From the NCBI GenBank assembly GCA_965243335.1, contig OZ251545.1:124001-188000 (forward strand): 64,000 nucleotides of DNA, written 5' to 3'. The translations under genes and the position numbers were made by a program. Positions 18,502 to 26,198 of this stretch are shown here, one piece after another. Each line of letters starts with the position of its first letter. The first letter of the stretch is position 1. The notes beneath the pieces are model-generated. The model had not been told where the DNA came from. It searched no databases and worked only from the letters and a program-made list of their open reading frames with translations. Origin of the DNA: JAJDXW01 sp965243335 (GTDB lineage: Bacteria > Pseudomonadota > Gammaproteobacteria > HK1).

Positions 18502-19431
18502 CTACGGCGCGTTCCGGTGGGAGAACATCGGCTCCCCCGGGACGTCCATCTCCGCGGTGAGGACGTGGCTAGTGCCGGACTCCGTGATGTAGAGGGTCCG
18601 GTTCTCCGGGCCGCCGTACGCGAGGTTCGTGACCCCCGGGCCGGTCGGGGAGGCGATGCAGGCCACCGGCTCCCCGATCGGGCTCAGCAGCCAGGTCCTG
18701 CCGGCCCCGTGCTGGACCACCGAGAGGTTGCCGGCCGTGTCCATCGCCATCCCGTCCGGGCCGCCGCTCCCGCCCTGGAGCTGGACGAAGAGGCCGACCT
18801 TGAACGGCCGGCCCTCCGGGTCGAAGGGCATCCGCCAGACCGCGTTCGCGCGGGTCACCGCGACGTAGAGCATCGACTCGTCGCGGGCCATGACGAGCCC
18901 GTTCGGGCTCGGGACGGTGTCGATCAGGCATTCGAGGCGGCCGTCGGCGGCCCGATGCCGCCACACCCGCCCGGTCGGGTCGTGCAGCCCGGTAAGCCCC
19001 TGGTCGGTGAAGTAGAGGTCGCCGTTCGAGGCGAAGAAGAGGTCGTTGAAGCCCTTGAAGTCCGGGAACCGGCTCCGGTCGAGGAAGGGCTCGACCTTCC
19101 CGCTCACCGGGTCGAGCACCATGATCCCCTTCACGAAATCGGCGATGAAGACCCGGCCGTCCCGGTGGATCTTGAGCCCGTTCGGCTGGCCGTCGTACTG
19201 CGCGGCCACCTCCCAGCCCCCGGCCGGGCTGACCCGGAAGACCCGCCCGTGCGCGATGTCGACGAGCCACAGGTTCCCGTCGCGGTCGAACGACGGCCCT
19301 TCGAGGAAGGCGCCCACCGGCCCGCGGGCCTGGCGGTGGGCCCACGCCGAGGGCCGGTCGGCGAGGTCGAGCTCCTTCGGCGTCCGGGTGAACGGCTTCG
19401 CCTCGATGACGGGCGGGGGGGTGAAGAACAT
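18502..19431 (-). CDS. SMP-30/gluconolactonase-type six-bladed propeller hydrolase
   Basis: A 309-residue protein with SMP-30 features: EGPSFDRDGNLWLVDIAHG, QPNGLKIHRDGRVFIADF, GFNDLFFASNGDLYFTDQG, VPSPNGLVMARDESMLYVAV and GPDGMAMDTAGNL. The Glu near the start, the Asn of the FND and SPNG segments and the Asp of GPDG match the metal ligands of the calcium/zinc-dependent lactonases. It probably opens a sugar lactone or related lactone. GGAGG precedes the ATG. The gene converges on the acylase gene and diverges from the FAH hydrolase gene at 19547. Confidence 0.88.
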   Translation of the reverse strand: MFFTPPPVIEAKPFTRTPKELDLADRPSAWAHRQARGPVGAFLEGPSFDRDGNLWLVDIAHGRVFRVSPAGGWEVAAQYDGQPNGLKIHRDGRVFIADFVKGIMVLDPVSGKVEPFLDRSRFPDFKGFNDLFFASNGDLYFTDQGLTGLHDPTGRVWRHRAADGRLECLIDTVPSPNGLVMARDESMLYVAVTRANAVWRMPFDPEGRPFKVGLFVQLQGGSGGPDGMAMDTAGNLSVVQHGAGRTWLLSPIGEPVACIASPTGPGVTNLAYGGPENRTLYITESGTSHVLTAEMDVPGEPMFSHRNAP

Positions 19432-19546
19432 GGCGCATCCTCCGGGCGATGACGTGGCGGCCAGCCGCGATCTTCACCGTTTGATCTCCCGCCCTCAAAC
19501 CGGTTCAATCCGCGGGTTCCCGTCGGGTCCCCATCCGGAGCCTTCC

Positions 19547-20299
19547 ATGAGCGCGAGCCCTGCTTCCATCGCCCTGGCCGCCGACGCCGGCGCCGGGGCC
19601 GGCGAGACGGGCGGCGAATTCGTCATCCCCGCCCCGCCCGCCCCCTCCCTCCCGTTGGCCGGAACCGCCCGGCGCTTCCCGGTGCGCCGGGTGTACTGCG
19701 TCGGTCGGAACTACGCCGCCCACGCCGTCGAGATGGGGCACGACCCGGATCGCGAAGACCCTTTCTTCTTCCAGAAGAACCCCGACGGGCTGGTTCCGGG
19801 CGGCGGGCGCTTTCCTTACCCCGCGGCGACGAGCGACGTCCACCACGAGGTCGAGCTGGTCGTCGCCCTCGCGCGCGGCGGGGCCGGCATCCCGGTGGAA
19901 GACGCCCTCTCGCACGTGTACGGCTACGCGGTCGGGATCGACATGACCCGCCGCGACCTCCAGGCGGCGGCCAAGAAGGCGGGCCGGCCCTGGGAGGTCG
20001 CCAAGGCGTTCGAGCACGCGGCGCCGTGCTCGGCGGTCGCCCCGGCCGCCGCCGTCGGCCATCCGGACCGGGGCGCCATCACCCTCGAGGCGAACGGCGA
20101 GGAGCGCCAGCGCGGCGACCTCGCCCAGCTCATCTGGAAAGTACCGGAGATCATTTCCTACCTCTCGGGGCTCTTCACCCTCGCAGCCGGCGACGTCATC
20201 TTCACCGGCACCCCGTCCGGGGTCGGGCCGGTCGTGCGCGGCGACCGCCTGCGCGGGGAGGTGGAGGGTGTAGGCGTGATCGAGGTGGGGGTGGTCTGA
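19547..20299 (+). CDS. Fumarylacetoacetate hydrolase family protein (fumarylpyruvate hydrolase type)
   Basis: A 250-residue FAH-fold protein. RRVYCVGRNYAAHAVEMG is the lid and entry signature, and HHEVELVVAL and VYGYAVGIDMTRRDLQ carry the metal-binding Glu and Asp. ISYLSGLFTLAAGDVIFTGTPSGVG is the family C-terminal signature (quoted in part: LAAGDVIFTGTPSGVG). WEVAKAFEHAAPCS resembles fumarylpyruvate hydrolases that split a C-C bond in the gentisate pathway. About 35 extra N-terminal residues rich in Ala/Gly precede the fold. Other members are acylpyruvate hydrolases or oxaloacetate decarboxylases. Confidence 0.88.
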   Translation: MSASPASIALAADAGAGAGETGGEFVIPAPPAPSLPLAGTARRFPVRRVYCVGRNYAAHAVEMGHDPDREDPFFFQKNPDGLVPGGGRFPYPAATSDVHHEVELVVALARGGAGIPVEDALSHVYGYAVGIDMTRRDLQAAAKKAGRPWEVAKAFEHAAPCSAVAPAAAVGHPDRGAITLEANGEERQRGDLAQLIWKVPEIISYLSGLFTLAAGDVIFTGTPSGVGPVVRGDRLRGEVEGVGVIEVGVV

Positions 20300-20587
20300 G
20301 CCGCTCCGCGTTGGGCCGCATCGGGGTCGCTTCGGAGATCGGGGACGCCCGCCGCCTTCGACGGCCGGGGGGCAGACCGGCGGATGCCCCGGAGGACGCG
20401 CCGGAGGCCGGAAGCAGGGAGGCGCTCGAAGCAGGCGCGGCCGGAGGAACGCCCGGAAGGGAGTGAGCGAGACCGTACGAACCGGGGGATCGGGGGAACC
20501 GGGGCGCCGGGGGAAACGCCCGCGAAGGCCCCCGCCTGCAGGCGCTCCGTTGAACCCCCGCCCAACAGAGGTAAGGAAGACATCGCG

Positions 20588-21463
20588 ATGAGCGCACCCA
20601 TGACCGAAATGGCCCCCGTCCGCTTCGGCGACCTCGAGGTCGCGCGGGTGGAGGAGATGATCTGGACGGTGAGCCCGCGCTACCTCTACGCGGGGGTCAC
20701 GAACGAGCGCTTCGAGCCGTACCGGGACTGGCTCCTGCCCCACTTCTCGACCGAGGACTTCAAGTGGCGGATCAGCATCCACACCTTCGTGGTGCGCACC
20801 CCCCACCACACCATCCTGGTCGATACCTGCATCGGCAACGACCGCAAGCGGAGCCTCCCGGTCTGGAACCAGATGCGCACCGACTACCCGGACCGCCTCG
20901 CCGCCGCCGGCGTGGTCCCGGAGGAGGTGGACTACGTGTTCTGCACCCACATGCACGTGGACCACGTGGGCTGGAACACGCGGCTCGAGAACGGCCGCTT
21001 CGTGCCCGCCTTCCCGAACGCGAAGTACCTCTTCCACCGCACCGAGTGGGAGCACTGGAAGGAGACCGAGGAAGAGATCCAGGCCGAGGTGGTGAAGGAC
21101 AGCCTGCTCCCCATCGTGGATGCGGGGCTCGCGGAGATGGTCGAGAGCGACCACGTGATCGAGGACGGGGTGCGCCTGCTCCCCACTCCCGGCCACACCC
21201 CGGGGCACTGCGGCCTCGTGCTCGGGACGAAGGAGGAGGGGGAGGCGGTCATCACCGGCGACCTCATCCACCACCCGTTCCTGGTGGCGGAGCCGGACTG
21301 GCCCTCCCGGGTGTGCTGGGACCCGGAAATGGCGGTCCGCACGCGGCGCGAGTTCGTCGAACGCTACGCCGACACCGCCACCTGCGTGCTCGGGACCCAC
21401 TTCGCCCCCCCGACCGCGGTGCGGATCGAGAGCGGCCCCGGCGGCTGCCGGGTCGCGTTCTGA
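20588..21463 (+). CDS. Metallo-beta-lactamase-fold hydrolase
   Basis: A 291-residue protein with the binuclear-zinc motif THMHVDHVGW (HxHxDH), TPGHTPGH for the next His, ITGDLIHH for the bridging Asp, and GTHFAPPTA for the last His. This is the pattern of AHL lactonase-like and other quorum-quenching or general lactone/thioester hydrolases. There is no signal peptide. AAGGAAG precedes the ATG. It follows the FAH hydrolase in the same direction but 288 bp away, so a separate promoter is possible. The true substrate cannot be read from sequence. Confidence 0.87.
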   Translation: MSAPMTEMAPVRFGDLEVARVEEMIWTVSPRYLYAGVTNERFEPYRDWLLPHFSTEDFKWRISIHTFVVRTPHHTILVDTCIGNDRKRSLPVWNQMRTDYPDRLAAAGVVPEEVDYVFCTHMHVDHVGWNTRLENGRFVPAFPNAKYLFHRTEWEHWKETEEEIQAEVVKDSLLPIVDAGLAEMVESDHVIEDGVRLLPTPGHTPGHCGLVLGTKEEGEAVITGDLIHHPFLVAEPDWPSRVCWDPEMAVRTRREFVERYADTATCVLGTHFAPPTAVRIESGPGGCRVAF

Positions 21464-21842
21464 CGCTGCCGCGGCGCGCGGCGGCACGAAAACCGGGAGA
21501 GGCCCGGGCGCTGTTCGTAAGCTATTGATATAGGGAGAGTAAAGAGAAAGGCGAGATATTTTTTACCCCCCGGGGAGGGCGTTGTTCCAGGGTTTGGAGT
21601 CGGTTCGAGGGGTTTTCGGGCGTATTTCACCCCACGGCGGCGCTTGTGCGGGATCCTGGGAACGCGGGCGTCTCGCCCGCACTTTCGTTCACGAGCGCTT
21701 CTCCCCCGGACTTTCGGTCCCCGGCAGGCGGGACGCAGGCATCCGCAGGACGCACCGTTCCCAGGACACCCACATCCCCACGGACGCCCCCGCGAGAGGC
21801 GTGCCTGGCGGAAATCCCCGCAGCGCACATGCCTCCGAGAGG
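21464..21842. repeat. Intergenic gap with inverted-repeat element, copy 2
   Basis: The 379-bp gap between the convergent hydrolase and SDR genes has no convincing gene. Its first 100 bp are notably A+T-rich for this genome. At about 21651-21770 it holds a diverged copy of the dispersed inverted repeat (left arm core CCTGGGAACGCGGGCGTC, right arm ending CGTTCCCAGGA). A tail starting CCCACATCCCCAC recurs in the copy at 62444. Confidence 0.8.
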
Positions 21843-22616
21843 TCAGCTCGTGACGAGGCCGCCGTCGACGTTGTAGCACTGCCCGGTGATGTTGCGGGCG
21901 CCGGGGGAGGCGAGGAAGACCGCCATCGCCGCGACGTCGGCCGGGTCGTTGGCCCGCCGGAGCGGGATCGGCCTGACCGCCGCCGCCTTCGCCTCTTCGA
22001 CGGGGATGCCCTCCTTCTCCGCCCGCTGGGTGACGAGCCGCGTCACCATCTCCGTCATCGTGACGCCGGGGCAGATCGCGTTGACGTTCAGGTTGTGGCG
22101 GGCGAGCTGCTGGGCGGCGGTCTTCGTCAAGCTGATGACCGCGCCCTTGCTCGCGGCGTAGGCGGCGTTGGAGGTGCCGGGGAAGCCGCGCCCCGCGATG
22201 GAGGCGATGTTGATGATCCGACCCTCGCGGCGCGGGATCATCTCGCGCGCGGCGCGCTGGAGGCAGAAGAAGACCCCCTTCGCGTTGACCCGGTGCATCC
22301 GGTCCCAGTCCTCCTCGGTGAGGTTCATGATGTACGCGCCGCGGGTCACCCCGGCGTTGTTCACGATCACGTCGAGATGCCCGAACCCGTCCACGACGGC
22401 GGACACCATGCGGTCGATGTCCGCGACGTCGCCGACGTCGGCCTGGACCGCCATCGCCCCGCCCCCCGCCGCATCAGCGGTCGCGGCGGCGGCGCGCTCG
22501 TCGAGGTCGGCAGCGGCGACCCGCGCGCCCGTCTCCGCGAACGCGAGCGCGATGGCCCGCCCTATGCCGGTTCCGGCCCCGGTGACCAGTACGGTCTTCG
22601 CATCGTTCGTCGCCAT
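21843..22616 (-). CDS. Short-chain dehydrogenase/reductase (SDR)
   Basis: A 257-residue classical SDR. VLVTGAGTGIGRAIALAF is the Rossmann TGxxxGxG motif, VIVNNAGVT the NNAG motif, and INIASIAGRG with AAYAASKGAV gives the catalytic Ser, Tyr and Lys. ADLDER after beta-2 has an acidic residue, which usually favours NAD(H) over NADP(H). Acetoacetyl-CoA reductase/3-oxoacyl reductase-like and sugar dehydrogenases share this pattern, so the substrate is open. It faces the hydrolase gene tail to tail. Confidence 0.92.
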   Translation of the reverse strand: MATNDAKTVLVTGAGTGIGRAIALAFAETGARVAAADLDERAAAATADAAGGGAMAVQADVGDVADIDRMVSAVVDGFGHLDVIVNNAGVTRGAYIMNLTEEDWDRMHRVNAKGVFFCLQRAAREMIPRREGRIINIASIAGRGFPGTSNAAYAASKGAVISLTKTAAQQLARHNLNVNAICPGVTMTEMVTRLVTQRAEKEGIPVEEAKAAAVRPIPLRRANDPADVAAMAVFLASPGARNITGQCYNVDGGLVTS

Positions 22617-22934
22617 CGCGCGCTCTCCTCGCGGTCGTCTTCGGGTTCACTTCGCCGGCCGGCCCCGGAGGCTCCAGGACGCCCCGGAGGCCGGTTGCCG
22701 CCTCCTTCGCCCCGGACGGAGGGCGGGAGCCGATCCTTCCCGCCGGGAATGTAACGCATCGACCGAGACCGGTTCCGGGCGGGGCGGGGTGAGGCGGCCG
22801 GCTCCGGGCGCCTGGACCGCGCTCGCCGGGTGGTAGCTCGCCGGCCGGCAGCCCTGCCTCCCGTCTTCGAGGCGAGCCGCCTCGCTGCGAGTTCGCCAAC
22901 TGCAACGGGACGGGACAGGCGCCATAATCAGCCC
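22617..22934. other. Divergent gap upstream of ATPase copy 1
   Basis: No gene is seen in these 318 bp. The last ~110 bp are shared with the sequence upstream of the second ATPase copy, and contain CATAAT at 22923-22928 with CTGCAA 17 bp upstream. The start ATG at 22935 lies only 6 bp beyond the -10-like hexamer, which would make the message leaderless or nearly so. Confidence 0.5.
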
Positions 22935-24621
22935 ATGCGCTTCTTCAACACCGCCGGGCCGATCCGCCCGGAAGACCACTACGGGATTCCGCCGCTGGAC
23001 CGGGTGGACGTCGATGAGCTACTGGCCCTGATCCGGGCCAAGCAGTACTTCGTGCTGCACGCGCCGCGCCAGACCGGCAAGACCTCCGCCCTCATCGCGC
23101 TCCGCGACCTCCTGAACCGCGGCGAGGCGGGCGACTTCCGTTGCGTGCATACCAACGTGGAGGTCGGCCAGGTGGCGCGCGACGACACCGCGCGCGGCAT
23201 CCGCGCCATCCTGAGCCGGCTGGCCATGCGCGCGCGGCTCCTGGGCGACGATTTTCCGCACGAGTCGTGGCGCGCGGCGCTGGAAGCCTCGGGGCCGGAC
23301 GACGCGCTGGGCGACCTGCTGTCCAACTGGTGTCTCGAGAACCCGACGCCGCTCGTGCTGCTGGTGGACGAGATCGATTCGCTGGTGGGCGACACCCTGC
23401 TCTCGGTGCTGCGCCAGCTCCGCGCCGGCTACGAGCAGCGCCCCGAGGGTTTCCCGCAGAGCGTGGTGCTGTGCGGGGTGCGCGACATCCGCGACTACCG
23501 CATCCGGTCGAGCGCCGGGGAGGTCATCGCCGGCGGCAGCCCCTTCAACGTCGCCGCGAAGTCGCTTCGCATGGGGGACTTCACGGAAGCCGAGACCCGC
23601 GCCCTGATGGCGCAGCACACCGAGGAGACCGGCCAGCGCTTCTCGGAGGCGGCGCAGCGCGCGGTGTGGACCCAGACCCGGGGCCAGCCGTGGCTGGTGA
23701 ACGCGCTTCTCGCCGGGGCGTGCTTCGAGGACAAGGCGGGCAGGGACCGCTCGCGCACCATCGAGGAGGCCGACGTCTACGCCGCGCGCGAGGAGCTCAT
23801 CCTCTCCCGGCGCACGCACCTCGACCAGTTGGCGCACAAACTGGAAGAGGAGCGGGTGCGGCGGGTGGTCGAGCCCATCCTGAGCGGCGGCGAGGCGCAG
23901 CACGATGGCCGCGACCTCGAATACCTTCGCGACCTCGGCCTCATCGACGGCGGCGAGCCGCCGCGCATGGCGAACCCGATCTACGCGGAGGTGATCCCGC
24001 GCGAGCTGGGCTACATCCTGCAAAGCAGCCTGGACGTGCAGACGGCGTGGTACGTGGACGACGCAGGCCGGCTGAACCTGACGAAGTTGCTGACTGCGTT
24101 CCGCACGTTCTTCGGGGAGCACTCCGATCACTGGCTGGGGCGCTTCTCGGAGTACCCCGAGGCGGGTCCGCAGCTCATCTTGCAGTCGTACCTGCACCGG
24201 GTGGTGAACGGGGGCGGTCGGATCGAGCGCGAGTACGGTTTGGGCCGGGGGCGGACGGATCTCCTGGTGATGTGGCCGCGGGAGGCGGGCCAGCCCTCGG
24301 ACCTGTGGGAGCGTTTCGTGGTCGAGTGCAAGGTGTTGCGGGACTCGGACCGCAAGAGCCTCGCGTGGACGGTCGAGTGCGGGGTGAAGCAGACCCTGGA
24401 CTACATGGAGAAGTGCGGGGCGGCGGAAGGACATCTGGTGGTGATCGACCGCCGCAGCGAGGACCGCCGGGACAGCGACGGCGAAGCGGATGGAAGCGAG
24501 CGCCGGCAGAACGGGCGCAAGGTGACCGTGTGGATGCTGTAGGGCTCGGGCGCGGCCTCGGGCCGTGCGGGCGCCGACGCGCTACGATTCGAGGGCCGAT
24601 GTCTGGCCTGTTGCCGCCCGG
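22826..24621 (+). repeat. Long direct repeat, copy 1
   Basis: About 1.8 kb including ~110 bp upstream, the whole ATPase gene and ~80 bp downstream recurs at about 26086-27900. Long stretches are identical and differences are scattered or clustered, mainly around codons 235-285 and 345-380. The shared downstream flank (ending GTCTGGCCTGTTGCCGCCC) stops precisely where the orphan CRISPR repeat begins in this copy, and leads towards cas3 in the other. Confidence 0.9.
22935..24542 (+). CDS. AAA-like ATPase with C-terminal PD-(D/E)xK-like domain, copy 1
   Basis: A 535-residue protein. The N-terminal ATPase has HAPRQTGKTSAL (Walker A, Lys49) and PLVLLVDEIDSL (Walker B, Asp145-Glu146). The C-terminal part has GRGRTDLLVMW followed by RFVVECKVL, the D...ExK spacing of PD-(D/E)xK nucleases, and a downstream TLDYMEKCG segment. 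This domain pair occurs in a widespread family starting MRFFNTAGP, whose biological role is not established and is sometimes suspected to involve mobile elements or defence. The start is the family's typical MRFFNT. A second copy lies at 26199-27806, and the orphan CRISPR repeat follows this one. Confidence 0.85.
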   Translation: MRFFNTAGPIRPEDHYGIPPLDRVDVDELLALIRAKQYFVLHAPRQTGKTSALIALRDLLNRGEAGDFRCVHTNVEVGQVARDDTARGIRAILSRLAMRARLLGDDFPHESWRAALEASGPDDALGDLLSNWCLENPTPLVLLVDEIDSLVGDTLLSVLRQLRAGYEQRPEGFPQSVVLCGVRDIRDYRIRSSAGEVIAGGSPFNVAAKSLRMGDFTEAETRALMAQHTEETGQRFSEAAQRAVWTQTRGQPWLVNALLAGACFEDKAGRDRSRTIEEADVYAAREELILSRRTHLDQLAHKLEEERVRRVVEPILSGGEAQHDGRDLEYLRDLGLIDGGEPPRMANPIYAEVIPRELGYILQSSLDVQTAWYVDDAGRLNLTKLLTAFRTFFGEHSDHWLGRFSEYPEAGPQLILQSYLHRVVNGGGRIEREYGLGRGRTDLLVMWPREAGQPSDLWERFVVECKVLRDSDRKSLAWTVECGVKQTLDYMEKCGAAEGHLVVIDRRSEDRRDSDGEADGSERRQNGRKVTVWML

Positions 24622-24623
24622 CG

Positions 24624-24651
24624 GTTCCCCCGCACCTGAGGGGATAGGCCC
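24624..24651 (+). repeat. Orphan CRISPR repeat
   Basis: This 28-bp stretch matches the repeat of the array at 37161 at 26 of 28 positions (C17 to A in the stem, A26 to G in the handle), in the same orientation. No further good copy lies one array period downstream. A weak echo, CGCCTGCGGGG at 24701-24711, is the nearest candidate. It may be a relic of a lost array or recombination scar, or the 5' repeat of a crRNA-like RNA with a guide starting near 24653. Confidence 0.85.
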
Positions 24652-24771
24652 GGGGCGCCGGGCGGGTCAGAGTACGCCCTGACGCGGATGAGCAAATCCA
24701 CGCCTGCGGGGCGGCCTTCGGGTCCGCGAGGGGCTGCGGCGTTCCCTCCATCCGCGCAGTATCACGCGGGC

Positions 24772-24798
24772 GGGCGCGTCGGGCGCGTCGGGCGCGTC
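24772..24798. repeat. 9-bp tandem repeat, three units
   Basis: GGGCGCGTC is repeated three times head to tail in the gap between the orphan CRISPR repeat and the secreted-protein gene. It is short and may be simple slippage. Confidence 0.85.
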
Positions 24799-24840
24799 GA
24801 TAGAATCCATTCTGGAACTATCCTTCTGCGGCGCAGACTC

Positions 24841-25629
24841 CTACCGCATGATCGCCTGCTCCGCGGCAAGGCTTGCGAATTCTCCGTCCCCGTAGACGAC
24901 GTAACACTTCCCTTCCCGGTCAACGAACCGGGAGATGGCCTCGCACTTCAATACGCACATTCTGCGAACTTCCGACGGATCTATAGCCCACCCCCCGGAC
25001 ATACTGAACGAAGCGTACGGCCCCCGCTCATTGGCGCACAGTGCGTAGGACAGGTTGCGACCCCGGCGCTTCATTCGCCGTTCCTCGTAGCGATCACGTA
25101 TCTGCTCGAACCGGGTTACGAGTCGTTGGCCCACACCGATTCCCTCCGGAAGCGGCAGGGGCCTCCGAGTCCCGAAGTGATGATGAGTGAGGGCCGATTC
25201 CATCTTTTCCGCCTGCGAAGGCGACAGCCCCTCGAACCGGAACGATCCGTTGCTCCAGAAAAGTACGCAGCTTCTGCCGCCGGCCTCTCTGCACCGCTTC
25301 GTAGCCCTTCGTTTGGTCTTCTGCTGCAGACGATAGGGATCCGCGCCACCAGTGTTCGAATGCCAGGCACAGCGCATCGAATCCTCGACCCACGGATCGA
25401 AATAGCAGGCGGATTCGACCACCCTGCGCGCTACCTCCTTCTGATAATAGTGCGAAACCGCGGAACCAATGACCTTGAGTGCATCACGTTGGCTCACGGT
25501 GACGTGGCCGGCCGCGGCCGACGGAGGTGTCCGCCAAAGCGGGGCAACTCCACAGGCAAGCGCCGTCCACAGCATCAGGAGCCCGGGAAAGCTCTTCCCC
25601 GGCCGGGTTCGGGTGGCTTCTGCGTTCAT
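24841..25629 (-). CDS. Hypothetical secreted or anchored cysteine-rich protein
   Basis: A 262-residue protein of no recognised family. Residues about 15-35 (FPGLLMLWTALACGVAPLW) form a signal peptide or signal anchor, with SAAAG as a possible cleavage site. The mature part has a series of Cys (for example CREAGGRSC, LCANERG, MCVLKCEA and GKCYVVYGDGEF) that could form disulfides outside the cytoplasm. The ATG has a strong GAGGAGG site 5 bp upstream. G+C content is visibly lower than in the neighbours. With its position between two near-identical ATPase copies, this suggests acquisition by transfer. Confidence 0.65.
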   Translation of the reverse strand: MNAEATRTRPGKSFPGLLMLWTALACGVAPLWRTPPSAAAGHVTVSQRDALKVIGSAVSHYYQKEVARRVVESACYFDPWVEDSMRCAWHSNTGGADPYRLQQKTKRRATKRCREAGGRSCVLFWSNGSFRFEGLSPSQAEKMESALTHHHFGTRRPLPLPEGIGVGQRLVTRFEQIRDRYEERRMKRRGRNLSYALCANERGPYASFSMSGGWAIDPSEVRRMCVLKCEAISRFVDREGKCYVVYGDGEFASLAAEQAIMR

Positions 25630-26198
25630 TTCTCCTCCTCACGGTCGAATCGTGGGCCGCCCCGCAGGGTCGGAGGATAACGGCTTGCCGGGCGGGGCGG
25701 AAGCGCCCGTCCGGGGCCGGGGCAGGTAGGCGGGAGCGGGCCGCCCGGCGCCGCGTCGGCCACGGGCTGCTCTTCCGAGTGACGCCGAGCGAGAGCGGGC
25801 AATGGCGCCAGCGCAAGACCATTCCTTGTTCGCCGCACCATCCGAAAAGAACGCGGTCGCCGCCCGGGTCCCGACCTCATCGCTCGGAAAGCGGCCTGCC
25901 GTCATGCCCGCTCGGACGACCTCGACGTCCCGTCCAGGCTCTGCGGCGTACAAGGAATGGCCTTGGGCGCCCGCGGCGCACGCTCGACGCCAAGCGCGGC
26001 GGCCGCGGGACCGGCGCGTACCTTCTTCATGGGGGTTGGCCGAGCAACGGCGCACGACGCCCGGGAGCGCGCTCGATGAAGGCGTGTGCCGCCGGGTGGC
26101 GGCTCGCGGCCAGCGGCCCTGCCCTCCCGTCTTCGAGGCGAGCCGCCTCGCTGCGGTCGCCAACTGCAACGAGACGGGACAGGCGCCATAATCGGCCC
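25630..26198. other. Gap upstream of ATPase copy 2
   Basis: The 569-bp stretch between the divergent secreted-protein gene and ATPase copy 2 shows no convincing gene. Open frames here lack ribosome-binding sites and protein-like composition. Its last ~110 bp repeat the region upstream of copy 1, including a CATAAT hexamer at 26187-26192, close to the ATG as in copy 1. Confidence 0.5.

Noticed and set aside
20300..20587. Open frame in the gap between FAH hydrolase and metallo-hydrolase genes
   Set aside because: Arg/Gly/Pro-rich composition with no start signal; it extends in frame with the real gene but lies before its ribosome-binding site.
24660..24684. GTCAG...CTGAC hairpin after the orphan repeat as a terminator
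   Set aside because: Only five base pairs with an eight-base loop and no T-run.
24691..24718. A second repeat after the orphan CRISPR repeat
   Set aside because: Only CGCCTGCGGGG resembles the repeat; spacing is 6 bp off, the 5' stem arm and handle are absent.
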